64,000 bases of DNA from Streptomyces dangxiongensis (lineage in GTDB: Bacteria > Actinomycetota > Actinomycetes > Streptomycetales > Streptomycetaceae), in assembly GCF_003675325.1 (NCBI RefSeq), contig NZ_CP033073.1, forward strand, positions 1,302,001 to 1,366,000, given 5' to 3'. Positions 53,040 to 61,373 of the stretch are shown piece by piece. A program made the translations under genes and the position numbers. Each line of letters begins with the position of its first letter. Position 1 is the stretch's first letter. The notes below the pieces were generated by a model, which saw only the letters and a list, made by a program, of their open reading frames with translations, had not been told where the DNA came from and ran no database searches.

Positions 53040-53999
53040 ATGCCCGAGTACGGCTATTTCCTGGCGTGCGAGGAACACGATCCCGCCGCCCTCGTCGAAC
53101 AGGCCCGGATGGCCGAGCAGGCCGGCTTCCGGGCCCTGTGGATCTCCGACCACTACCACCCGTGGAACGACGCACAGGGGCAGAGCCCGTTCGTGTGGTC
53201 GGTGATCGGCGCGCTCTCCCAGGCGGTGTCGCTGCCCGTCGAGACGGCCGTGACCTGCCCGACCGTACGGATGCACCCGGCGGTGGTGGCGCAGGCCGCG
53301 GCGACGAGCGCGGTGCTGACCGAGGGCCGCTTCCGGCTCGGCGTCGGCACGGGCGAGGCGCTGAACGAGCACATCCTCGGCGACGCCTGGCCGCCGCTGA
53401 ACGTGCGCCTGGACATGCTGGAGGAGTCGATCCAGGTCATGCGCCGGCTGTTCACCGGCGAGGAGGTCAGCCATCACGGCACCCACTACACGGTGGAGAA
53501 CGCGCGTCTCTACACCGCCCCCGACGAGCCCGTCCCGATCGACATCTCGGGCTTCGGCCCCAAGGCGATCGCCCTGGCCGCCCGCGTGGGCGACGGGTAC
53601 ATCACGATGATGCCGAAGGAGGAGATGGTCACCCGGTACCGCAAGGGCGGCGGCGGGACCGGCCTCGTCAGCGGCGGCACCAAGGTCTGTTACGGCACCG
53701 ACCGCGACGAGTGCGTCCGTACGGTGCACGGGCTCTGGTACAACCAGCTACTGCCCGGCGAGATGGGCCAGGTGCTGCCTTCCCCCCGGCATTTCGAGCA
53801 ACTGCGCGAGCTGGTCACCGAGGAGATGGTGCGGGAGAAAGTGGTGTGCGGGGACGACGCCGGCCAGCATGCCGCCGCACTGCGGGCGTTCGCCGACGCC
53901 GGGTTCGACCGGGTGTACGTGAACCAGATCGGGCCGGACCAGCGGGGGTTCTTCGACTTCTACCGGACGAACGTGCTGCCCCGGCTCGACCGGGACTGA
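53040..53999 (+). CDS. F420-dependent LLM-class oxidoreductase
   Basis: A 319-aa luciferase-like TIM-barrel enzyme of the TIGR03557/glucose-6-phosphate dehydrogenase-like group. Motifs: ARMAEQAGFRALWISDHYHPW, LPVETAVTCPTVRMHPAVVAQAAATS, RFRLGVGTGEALNEHILGD and PIDISGFGPKAIALAARVGDGYI. It uses the deazaflavin F420, present in actinobacteria. The substrate is unknown. ATG 53040 follows GGAGG. Confidence 0.9.
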   Translation: MPEYGYFLACEEHDPAALVEQARMAEQAGFRALWISDHYHPWNDAQGQSPFVWSVIGALSQAVSLPVETAVTCPTVRMHPAVVAQAAATSAVLTEGRFRLGVGTGEALNEHILGDAWPPLNVRLDMLEESIQVMRRLFTGEEVSHHGTHYTVENARLYTAPDEPVPIDISGFGPKAIALAARVGDGYITMMPKEEMVTRYRKGGGGTGLVSGGTKVCYGTDRDECVRTVHGLWYNQLLPGEMGQVLPSPRHFEQLRELVTEEMVREKVVCGDDAGQHAAALRAFADAGFDRVYVNQIGPDQRGFFDFYRTNVLPRLDRD

Positions 54000-54080
54000 A
54001 GGGCGCTACCGAGTGCCGTCAAAGCCTCCGGCGCCCCGGCCCTCCGCCGGACGGGGCGCCGGAGCAGGAGCCGGAACGGG

Positions 54081-54518
54081 TCACGCCCGGTGGTGCGGGG
54101 TGTCGGGGTCGGTCGGGGGCTGCGTCGGCGCCGGCGGGTACGGCATGCCTCCCAGGCCGCCGGGCGGGGCGCCCGGCGCGGAGCCGCCGATGACGCGGTG
54201 CGGGGCGTGCGGGGTGTGGCCCCCGTGGCCGGGACGTGCGACACCGCGCAGCACGTACGCCACCACGGCCAGCAGTGCCGCGGTGATCAGAGCGGCGGCC
54301 CAGCCGGGCAGTCCGGACGCCAGGGCCAGGCCCACAGCGAGGGCCACGGCACCGCCCGCGTACAGGGCGGCGGCACCCGACGCGGCGTAGAGCATGGCGG
54401 TGCGCCGCTGCTTGCGGGTCTGCTCGCGCAGTTCGTCCCGTACCGTCTCGCGTGCCACCTGTGCCAGTTCTTCGACAAGGTGCTTGTCCAGATGTTCCAG
54501 GTGATCCATACGGTCCAT
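54081..54518 (-). CDS. Phage-holin-family-like membrane protein (actinobacterial holin-X type)
   Basis: A 145-aa protein. An amphipathic N-terminal helix (LDKHLVEELAQVARETVRDELREQTRKQ) is followed by two transmembrane segments (LYAASGAAALYAGGAVALAVGLALASGL and AALITAALLAVVAYVLRG). The tail is Gly/Pro/His-rich. It matches the small holin-superfamily proteins of Streptomyces, not a lysis gene. ATG 54518 or 54509 may be the start. Confidence 0.7.
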   Translation of the reverse strand: MDRMDHLEHLDKHLVEELAQVARETVRDELREQTRKQRRTAMLYAASGAAALYAGGAVALAVGLALASGLPGWAAALITAALLAVVAYVLRGVARPGHGGHTPHAPHRVIGGSAPGAPPGGLGGMPYPPAPTQPPTDPDTPHHRA

Positions 54519-54598
54519 ACCCTGCGGGTACCCGCTGCACACAGCCGGTAACGCCGTGGCCCTGCGCGGCCGGGGCACGCCCGACTACGCTCGTGGTC

Positions 54599-54740
54599 AT
54601 GGAGATCATGGGTGCCTCGCTGCGCGTCTGCGTCGCTGACCGCGCGGTGAGGTCGAGGTCGCCGCGGTCGGCTCCTTCCTGCTGATGAGCGGCCCCGAGG
54701 CGGAGCTGGAGATCCTGCGGAAGGAAGGACGGTGCCCGTC
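54599..54740 (+). pseudogene. Remnant of a VOC/glyoxalase-fold protein
   Basis: ATG 54599 starts MEIMGASLRVCVAD, the usual VOC first strand. A later segment in another frame, VEVAAVGSFLLMSGPEAELEILRK, is the matching second beta-sheet. Between them about 30 codons are missing and the frame is broken. The start lies 7 nt after TACGCT, so the ancestor was likely leaderless. Decayed gene, by family pattern. Confidence 0.5.
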
Positions 54741-54767
54741 CCCGGCCGGCGAGCCGGGTCGCGTACG

Positions 54768-55313
54768 TCAGCCGGCCGCGCGCATCTCCGCGGTGAGCGC
54801 CCAGCGTTCGTGGTCGCGCCAGGCTCCGGCGACGTGGATCATGGCCGGGGAGAAGCCCTCCAGGCGGAAGCCCGCACCCCGGGCGAGGGCGATGGAGGCG
54901 GTGTTCCCCGGCTGGACGTTGATCTCCAGCCGGTGCAGACCCAGAGGTCCGAACGCGTACCCGACCACCAGCTCCAGGCCCTCGCGCATCAGGCCGCGCC
55001 CGGCCGCGTGCGCGAAGGCGCCGTAGCCGAGGGCGCCGCACTGGAAGCCGCCCCGGACGATGTTGTTGATGTTGATGAAGCCGGCGATGCCGCCGCCGTC
55101 CTTCTCGCACACCAGGAAGCCGGTCCGGGCCGGGTCCTCGATCAGCCGGCCGGCGTAGTCGGCGTACGCCTCGTCGCTGTCCGGCGGGAACAGCCACGGC
55201 CGGTGCAGGTCCTTGCTCTCCCGGGCCCGTGCGGTGAACTCGGGGCCGTCCGCGAGGGTGAAGGGGCGGAGGGTGACGCGGCGGCCTTCGGGGAGGGGCG
55301 GGGTGTGCGGCAT
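54768..55313 (-). CDS. GNAT-family N-acetyltransferase (RimJ/RimL-like)
   Basis: A 181-aa acetyltransferase. RPFTLADGPEFTARARES begins the fold. The acetyl-CoA site is AHAAGRGLMREGLELVVGYAF, and the final strands carry LHRLEINVQPGNTASIALARGAGFRLEG. Such enzymes acetylate protein N-termini or small amines. ATG 55313 lies 7 nt downstream of TAGGCT, suggesting a leaderless transcript. Its target is unknown. Confidence 0.88.
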   Translation of the reverse strand: MPHTPPLPEGRRVTLRPFTLADGPEFTARARESKDLHRPWLFPPDSDEAYADYAGRLIEDPARTGFLVCEKDGGGIAGFININNIVRGGFQCGALGYGAFAHAAGRGLMREGLELVVGYAFGPLGLHRLEINVQPGNTASIALARGAGFRLEGFSPAMIHVAGAWRDHERWALTAEMRAAG

Positions 55314-55410
55314 CCGGCCAGCCTAGGGTGTCACCGGCCGCGGCGTCACACGAATACGCCCCGCACAGCCCGCCGGCGAGCCCGGTGGCGAGCAGGGCCG
55401 TCCACACCGG

Positions 55411-56334
55411 TCAGCGCAGCGCCGGTTCGTCCAGGGTCAGCGTGCCGGTGTCGGCGTCCAGTTCGGCGGCGACGCCGAACGGGATCGTCGACGCGCCGGC
55501 GCAGTGGCCGAATCCGACGTTCTCCACGACCGGGACGCCGAGTCCGCCGAGCCGGTCGGCCAGCAGGGGCCGCAGCCGGGCGTCGTCGGCGCAGCCCTCC
55601 CAGGAGCCGAGCAGCACACCGCGGACCCCGTCCAGCCAGCCGGCGCGCAGGAGTTGGGTCAGGTACCGGTCCAGCCGGTACGTCTCCTCGCCCACGTCCT
55701 CCAGGCAGAGCAGTCCGCCGCGCGCCGAGGGCCGGGCGTGCGGGGTGCCGAGTTCCGCGGCGAGCAGGCACAGACAGCCACCGAGGGTGACACCCCGCGC
55801 CCGGCCGGGCACCAGGGCAGTGCCGCCGGAGGCGATCACACGGACCGTCTCGGGCGCGAACAGTGTGGCCCGCAGATGCTCCTGCGCCCGCGTGTTCTTG
55901 ACGAAGTCGACGCCGGCCGCCATCGGCCCGTACAGCGTGGCCAGCCCCAGGCGGGTGGCGAAGGCCTCGTGCAGCACGGTGACGTCGCTGAACCCGACGA
56001 GGATCTTCGGGCCGGCCGCCCGCATCGCCTCCCAGTCGAGCAGGTCGATCACCCGCTGTGCGCCGTACCCGCCCCGGGCGCACAGCACCGCGTCCACGGC
56101 CGGGTCGCACCAGGCGTTCTGGAGGTCGGCGGCACGGTCGGCGTCCGTGCCGGCGAGGTAACCCAACTCGGCTTGCCGGTCCAGGACATGAGGGCCGGCC
56201 ACCGGGTCGAGGTCCCAGCCGCGCAGCACGTCGAGCCCGGCCTGGAGCCGCTCCTCGGGCACCGGCCCGCTGGTGGCGACGACGGCCACCCGCGCGCCCG
56301 GCGCCAGCCGGCCCGGCCGCAGGAGTTGTTTCAC
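55411..56334 (-). CDS. S66-family LD-carboxypeptidase
   Basis: A 307-aa peptidase of the LdcA/MccF family, which cleaves an L,D- or amide bond, as in peptidoglycan tetrapeptide recycling or microcin self-immunity. Motifs: GGYGAQRVIDLLD and the nucleophile Ser in ILVGFSDVTVLHEAF; GLLCLEDVGEETYRLDR carries the Glu, and VPVVENVGFGHCAG the His. GTG 56334 overlaps the S9 peptidase stop by 4 bp. It is the last gene of the peptidase operon. Confidence 0.88.
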   Translation of the reverse strand: MKQLLRPGRLAPGARVAVVATSGPVPEERLQAGLDVLRGWDLDPVAGPHVLDRQAELGYLAGTDADRAADLQNAWCDPAVDAVLCARGGYGAQRVIDLLDWEAMRAAGPKILVGFSDVTVLHEAFATRLGLATLYGPMAAGVDFVKNTRAQEHLRATLFAPETVRVIASGGTALVPGRARGVTLGGCLCLLAAELGTPHARPSARGGLLCLEDVGEETYRLDRYLTQLLRAGWLDGVRGVLLGSWEGCADDARLRPLLADRLGGLGVPVVENVGFGHCAGASTIPFGVAAELDADTGTLTLDEPALR

Positions 56335-58298
56335 GGGATCAGCTCCACCTTGGGCACCGGAGGTGTCGGGTTCAGCTTGAACACCTGTGCGTACAGGGAC
56401 AGTTCGGCTTCCAGGGCGCGGATCATCGTCTCGGCCCGCCGGAACCCGTGTCCCTCGCCCTCGAAGGTGAGATAGGCGTGCGGCACGCCCCGGCCGGCGA
56501 TCCGGGCGAGGAGGCGTTCGCACTGGGCGGGCGGGCAGATGACGTCGTCCAGGCCCTGGAGCAGCAGGAAGGGCACGGTGAGCCGGTCGGCGTGCGTGGT
56601 CGGGGAGCGGTCGGTGTACCGCTCCGGCACCTCGGCGAGCGGGCCGATCAGGGACTCCAGGTAGCGGGACTCGAAGTCGTGGGTCTCCCCCGGGCCCCAG
56701 GCGGTGAGGTCGAGCACGGGATACAGGACGGTTCCGCAGGCGTAGACGTCGGTCGTGGTCAGGGAGGCGGCGGCGGTCCAGCCGCCGGCGCTGCCGCCCC
56801 GGATCGCGAGCCGGGCGGGATCGGCGGTGCCCTCGTCGGCGAGGGCGCGGGCGACGGCCGCGCAGTCCTCGACGTCGACCACGCCCCACTGCTCGTGCAG
56901 CCGCTCCCGGTAGGCCCGGCCGTATCCGGTGGAGCCGCCGTAGTTCACCTCGGCGACCCCGATGCCCCGCGAGGTGAAGTAGGCGATCGAGAGATCCAGC
57001 ACGAGCGGTGTCCGGCCGGTGGGGCCGCCGTGCGCCCAGATGACGTACGGCGGCAGTTCGCCGTCGGGCGCGGTCCGCCGGGGGTGGTGCGGCGGGTGGA
57101 TGTGGGCGTGCACCTCGCGGCCGTCCGGGCCGGGGAAGGTGCGTTGCCGCGGCCTCGGGTAGTACGCCGGGTCGACGGCGTCCCGGTGCCGGGCGCCGAC
57201 GACGCGGGCGCGGCCGGTGACGGTGTCCAGTTCGATCACCTCGTAGCCGGTGCGCGGGCCGGCGCCGACCGCGATGACGCGCGCGCCGTGGGTGGCGAGG
57301 GTGGCGGCGTACTCCGTCCAGGGTCCTGCGGCGTCGACGATCTCACCGGACTCGGGGTCCAGTATGCCGAGGACGGCCGGTCCCCGGCCGTGCACCACCG
57401 CCAGCAGGCCGTTGTCGAGCGGCGCGAACCAGCGCAGCCCGAGCTGCCACAGCGGCCCGCCGAACTCCTCCTCGCGCGGGCACAGCGGGGTGCCGTCGCG
57501 GTAGAGGTTCCACCAGCCGTCGCGGTCGCTCGTGTGGAGCAGCCTGCCGTCCGGGGACCACTCGGCCTGGGCGACGGCCTCCTCGGGTCCGCCGGCGACC
57601 GTCCGCGCGTGCTCCAGCCGGCCGTCCTCCCCCACGTCGGCGACCAGCAGTTCCGTCCCGTCCCATGGCATCCGGGGATGGTCCCAGCCCAGCCAGGCGG
57701 CCCGCCGGCCGTCGGGTGAGAGGCGGGCGCCGGTGACGAACCGGTGCCGGGCGGGGGTGAGTTCGCGGACGGCGCCGCGGTCGTCGGCGGCCGAGCCGTC
57801 CAGCGGTACGGCGGCCAGGACCCGCCGTACGTCGTCGGGGCCGTCGCCGGTGAACTCCTCCAGCACGCACCACACCTCACCGCGCACGAGGTCCACCCTG
57901 GGCTCGGCCCAGCGCAGCCCGCCGGCCACCGGGGAGACAGGCGTGAGCGGGCTGGGCTCGCCGCCGGGCTCGTACCGGTACAGCCGCTGGTCGGCGAGGT
58001 GCACGAAGACGATCAGCGGCCGTCCTTCGTGTTCCACCCCGGTCCAGGGTCGGCCGCCGTACTCGATGACCCGGCTGCGCACGTTCCACGGCGCGGGGAG
58101 CACCGGCTCCTCGACGCCGTCGGCCCGGCGCCGGACCAGGGTCCGCCGGCCGCCCTCGGCGGGCCGGGGCTCGGTCCACCAGGTCTCGTCGCCGACGATC
58201 CCCACCCAGTCCGGCCGCCCGTCGTGCGCGGCGGCGAGCGCGGCGTCGACGGGAGACGGCCACGATCCGTACGGTGCCTCGTGCATCGCGTCCTCCAT
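56331..58298 (-). CDS. S9-family prolyl oligopeptidase-like peptidase
   Basis: A 655-aa serine peptidase. An N-terminal beta-propeller (repeats such as SPDGRRAAWLGWDHPRMPWDG) precedes an alpha/beta-hydrolase domain. The catalytic triad is Ser in IRGGSAGGWTAA, Asp in LLLQGLDDVICPP and His in GEGHGFRR. It cleaves short peptides (dipeptidyl/acylaminoacyl-peptidase type). ATG 58298. It lies 3 bp after the M20 gene stop and overlaps the S66 gene, so all are co-translated. Confidence 0.9.
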   Translation of the reverse strand: MEDAMHEAPYGSWPSPVDAALAAAHDGRPDWVGIVGDETWWTEPRPAEGGRRTLVRRRADGVEEPVLPAPWNVRSRVIEYGGRPWTGVEHEGRPLIVFVHLADQRLYRYEPGGEPSPLTPVSPVAGGLRWAEPRVDLVRGEVWCVLEEFTGDGPDDVRRVLAAVPLDGSAADDRGAVRELTPARHRFVTGARLSPDGRRAAWLGWDHPRMPWDGTELLVADVGEDGRLEHARTVAGGPEEAVAQAEWSPDGRLLHTSDRDGWWNLYRDGTPLCPREEEFGGPLWQLGLRWFAPLDNGLLAVVHGRGPAVLGILDPESGEIVDAAGPWTEYAATLATHGARVIAVGAGPRTGYEVIELDTVTGRARVVGARHRDAVDPAYYPRPRQRTFPGPDGREVHAHIHPPHHPRRTAPDGELPPYVIWAHGGPTGRTPLVLDLSIAYFTSRGIGVAEVNYGGSTGYGRAYRERLHEQWGVVDVEDCAAVARALADEGTADPARLAIRGGSAGGWTAAASLTTTDVYACGTVLYPVLDLTAWGPGETHDFESRYLESLIGPLAEVPERYTDRSPTTHADRLTVPFLLLQGLDDVICPPAQCERLLARIAGRGVPHAYLTFEGEGHGFRRAETMIRALEAELSLYAQVFKLNPTPPVPKVELIP

Positions 58299-58301
58299 GG
58301 G

Positions 58302-59606
58302 TCAGGCCGTCCGCAGGAAGCGGTCCAGGACACGGACACCGAAGTGCAGCGCCTCCACGGGCACCCGCTCGTCCACGCCGTGGAACAGCGCCTGGTAGTC
58401 GAGGTCCGGGGGCAGCTTCAGCGGGGTGAAGCCGTAGCCGGTGACGCCGAGGCGGGAGAACTGCTTGGCGTCCGTGCCGCCCGACATGCAGTACGGCACC
58501 ACGTGCCCGCCGGGTGCGAACTCCTCCACCGCCGCCCGCATCGCCGCGTGCACCGGCGCGTCCAGTGGCGCCTCCAGGGCCACCTCCCGGTGGGCGAACT
58601 CCCACCGCACGTCCGGGCCCGTCAGTGCGTCGATCGTGGCGGTGAACTCCTCCTCGAAGCCCGCCAGGAAACGCCCGTCCACATGGGCGACCGCCTCGCC
58701 CGGGATCACGTTGACCTTGTAACCGGCGTCCAGCATGGTCGGGTTGGCGCTGTTGCGGACGGTCGCCTCGACCAGCCGGGCGGCCGGCCCGAGCTTCTCC
58801 AGCAACCGGTCCACGTCGGTGAAGTCGGCGTCGATGCCGTTCAGGGCGGCGAGCCGGGTCAGGGCGGCCCGCACGGTCGGGGTGAGGCGGACCGGCCACT
58901 CGTGCTCGCCGATGCGGGTGACGGCGGCGGCGAGCCGGGTCACCGCGTTCTCCTCGTTCACCTTGGAGCCGTGCCCGGCCCGGCCGCGCGCGGTGAGCTT
59001 GAGCCAGCCGGTGCCGCGCTCCCCCACGGCGATCGGGTAGATCTCCCGTCCGGCCCCGTCGTGGAAGGTGAACGCGCCCGACTCGCTGACGCCCTCCGTG
59101 CAGCCCTCGAAGAGTTCGGGGTGCCGGTCGGCGAGGAACCCGGAGCCGTCCTCGGCGCTGGCCTCCTCGTCCGCGGTGAACGCGATGACGAGGTCGCGGC
59201 GGGGCCGTACGCCCTGCCGGGCCCAGGACCGGACCACGGCCAGGATCATCGCATCCATGTTCTTCATGTCGACCGCGCCCCGCCCCCACACGACCCCGTC
59301 GCGGACCTCGCCGGAGAACGGGTGGACGCTCCAGTCGGCGGCCTCGGCGGGCACCACGTCGAGGTGGCCGTGGACCAGGAGGGCGTCGGCGGACGGGTCG
59401 GTGCCCGCGATCCGGGCGACGACGTTGGTGCGGCCCGGGGTGCGCTCCAGCAGCAGTGGCTCCAGGCCGGCCCCGGCCAGCCGTTCGGCGGCGTACTCGG
59501 CGGCGGGCCGTTCCCGGCAGTCGCCGCCGCCGCGGTTGGTGGTGTCGATGCGGATCAGGCCGGAGGTGAACTCCACGACCTCGTCCAGGGCCTGCCAGTC
59601 AGCCAT
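58302..59606 (-). CDS. M20-family zinc dipeptidase
   Basis: A 434-aa peptidase. The metal residues are His and Asp in LLVHGHLDVVPAE and WGRGAVDMKNMDA, the Glu pair in FTADEEASAEDG, and a His in YGFTPLKLPPDLDYQALFHGVDERV. The dimerization domain begins near GRAGHGSKVNEENAV. It hydrolyses dipeptides or N-acyl amino acids. ATG 59606 overlaps the DppA-like stop by 8 bp. Confidence 0.9.
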   Translation of the reverse strand: MADWQALDEVVEFTSGLIRIDTTNRGGGDCRERPAAEYAAERLAGAGLEPLLLERTPGRTNVVARIAGTDPSADALLVHGHLDVVPAEAADWSVHPFSGEVRDGVVWGRGAVDMKNMDAMILAVVRSWARQGVRPRRDLVIAFTADEEASAEDGSGFLADRHPELFEGCTEGVSESGAFTFHDGAGREIYPIAVGERGTGWLKLTARGRAGHGSKVNEENAVTRLAAAVTRIGEHEWPVRLTPTVRAALTRLAALNGIDADFTDVDRLLEKLGPAARLVEATVRNSANPTMLDAGYKVNVIPGEAVAHVDGRFLAGFEEEFTATIDALTGPDVRWEFAHREVALEAPLDAPVHAAMRAAVEEFAPGGHVVPYCMSGGTDAKQFSRLGVTGYGFTPLKLPPDLDYQALFHGVDERVPVEALHFGVRVLDRFLRTA

Positions 59607-60432
59607 ACTGCTCCTCCACGGCGGCGGAGACGATCGTGGTGACCGCCTTGAACGTCCTGATCCCCTCGTACATGGTGGCGCTGGTGTACGCCACCTTCCG
59701 CTCCCCGGTCCGCGCCACGCCGGGGACGACGGTGGCGGCCGACGCCAGGTGCTCGGCGTCGAACTCTACGGCGACCGTGAACGGGCCCGCCTGCGCGGGC
59801 TGGTGACGCACCGCCAGGCCGGCGGCCTCCTCGGCCGCCGCGCGGATGCCGGCGGCGGTCCGGGCCGGGGTCCGGCAGACGGCCGCGTACCGCGACACAT
59901 GGTCCTTGACGGCGACCTTCAGCGCCTGCGGCGCGTAGCCGAGCGCGTCCTCGCAGGCCACGTCGTCGCCGGTGACCAGGACGACGGGGACGCCGTACTC
60001 GGCGACGACGTGCGCGTTGAGCAGGCCCTCGCTGGCGCGGACGCCGTTCAGCCACACGCCGGTGATCTGGTTGGCGAGGTAGGTGTGGGCGAGGACGCCC
60101 TCCATGCCGGCGCCCGCGTGGTAGCCGACGAACGCGATGCCGTCCACGTCGCCGTGCTGGACCCCCTCCACCATGGACAGCGCCTTGTGCCGGCCGGTGA
60201 GCATCTCGACCCGCTCGTCGAGCCGCTCCAGGAGGAGATTGCGCATGGTCCAGTGGGCCTCGTTGACGAGCACCTGGTCGGCGCCGCCGTCGAAGAAGCC
60301 CTCCACGGCGGCGTTCACGTCCGAGGTGAACATCGTCCGGCACCGCTCCCACTGCGGCGTCCCCGGCAGCACGTCGGCGGGCCAGGTCACCCCGGTGGCC
60401 CCCTCCATGTCGGCACTGATGAGGATCTTCAT
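59599..60432 (-). CDS. M55-family D-aminopeptidase (DppA-like)
   Basis: A 277-aa zinc aminopeptidase, acting on D-amino-acid-containing peptides in DppA of Bacillus. Conserved: MKILISADMEGATGVTW, DVNAAVEGFFDGGADQVLVNEAHW, FVGYHAGAGMEGVLAHTY and VVLVTGDDVACEDA. It is first in a four-gene peptide-salvage operon with M20, S9 and S66 genes. Together they could take apart D-amino-acid-containing muropeptides (inference). Confidence 0.9.
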   Translation of the reverse strand: MKILISADMEGATGVTWPADVLPGTPQWERCRTMFTSDVNAAVEGFFDGGADQVLVNEAHWTMRNLLLERLDERVEMLTGRHKALSMVEGVQHGDVDGIAFVGYHAGAGMEGVLAHTYLANQITGVWLNGVRASEGLLNAHVVAEYGVPVVLVTGDDVACEDALGYAPQALKVAVKDHVSRYAAVCRTPARTAAGIRAAAEEAAGLAVRHQPAQAGPFTVAVEFDAEHLASAATVVPGVARTGERKVAYTSATMYEGIRTFKAVTTIVSAAVEEQYG

Positions 60433-60515
60433 GCTCTGTCACGTTACGCGCCGGGCGGCGGACAGGCTACGACCCGGCACGCTCACGCGCCCGCCTGAGG
60501 GCAGGCGGGTCCCGG

Positions 60516-61235
60516 TCAGGCGCCCGCGAGGACGAACCAGCGGGCCGGCAGGTCGATGCGGGTGCCGTCCGCGAGGTACTCGGTCTGGGGCAGGGTCGTC
60601 TCACCGTCGGCCAGGACGGTGAGGCCGGCCTCGGCGAGCAGGCGCGGGATCTCGTCGTCGTCGGCGTCGGCGGGCTTGAGGCCGTGGTGGAAGACCCGCT
60701 GGAGCTTGGGCGGCGGGCCGGCCGGTTCGGACGCCGCGCGCCGCAGGACGTCCCGGGAGGCGGAGGTCAGTTCCACCACGAACGCGCGGCCCTCGGTGCC
60801 GATGAGCCGGGCGACGGCGGCGGCCACCACGGGACGGGCGACCGGTTCGCTCTGATGGATGACGGCCCGCATGTAGACGTTGCTGTCGCCGAGCCGCTCG
60901 TGCAGGGCGCGTACGGCGTCGGTGTCGGTGAGGTCGAGCTGCTGGAACTCGACCGTGTCGGTGTGCGCGGCGCGGCGGGCGTGCTCCACGGCGGCGTGCG
61001 AGAGGTCGACGCCGACGGCGTGCGCGAACCGGGTGGCCAGGTAGTGGGTCTGGGTGCCGTTGCCGCAGCCGAGGTCGACGATCGTGCGTTCGGCGTCGGC
61101 ATGGGGCAGGAGCAGTTCGCTGTGCGGTGCGGCGCTCAGGGAGGGGTCGGCGTCCCATATCGCCTCGCCCCGGCTGTCAGAGGTCTCGCGCCAGTAACTT
61201 TCCCAGGCGTCGCGGTAGTTGTCCGAGACGTTCAT
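60516..61235 (-). CDS. Class I SAM-dependent methyltransferase
   Basis: A 239-aa methyltransferase. The SAM motif is TIVDLGCGNGTQTHYLA; VGVDLSHAAVEHARRA and FQQLDLTDTDAV follow. The C-terminal half shows HHGLKPADADDDEIPRLLAEAGLTVL. ATG 61235 is preferred over an upstream in-frame start because GGGGAGA lies 7 nt before it. It is a single gene, acceptor unknown. Confidence 0.85.
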   Translation of the reverse strand: MNVSDNYRDAWESYWRETSDSRGEAIWDADPSLSAAPHSELLLPHADAERTIVDLGCGNGTQTHYLATRFAHAVGVDLSHAAVEHARRAAHTDTVEFQQLDLTDTDAVRALHERLGDSNVYMRAVIHQSEPVARPVVAAAVARLIGTEGRAFVVELTSASRDVLRRAASEPAGPPPKLQRVFHHGLKPADADDDEIPRLLAEAGLTVLADGETTLPQTEYLADGTRIDLPARWFVLAGA

Positions 61236-61373
61236 GCGATCTCCCCACGGTTCGGTTCCGTGATCGGAATATCGCGACGGCCGGGAGCGGGGCAAGACCC
61301 GGGAGGCCACCTTCACGAGATGTACGGGCCCCGGCAACTCCGGGGGGCGCGCGGCCCGGTGCGCGCTCCCGGG

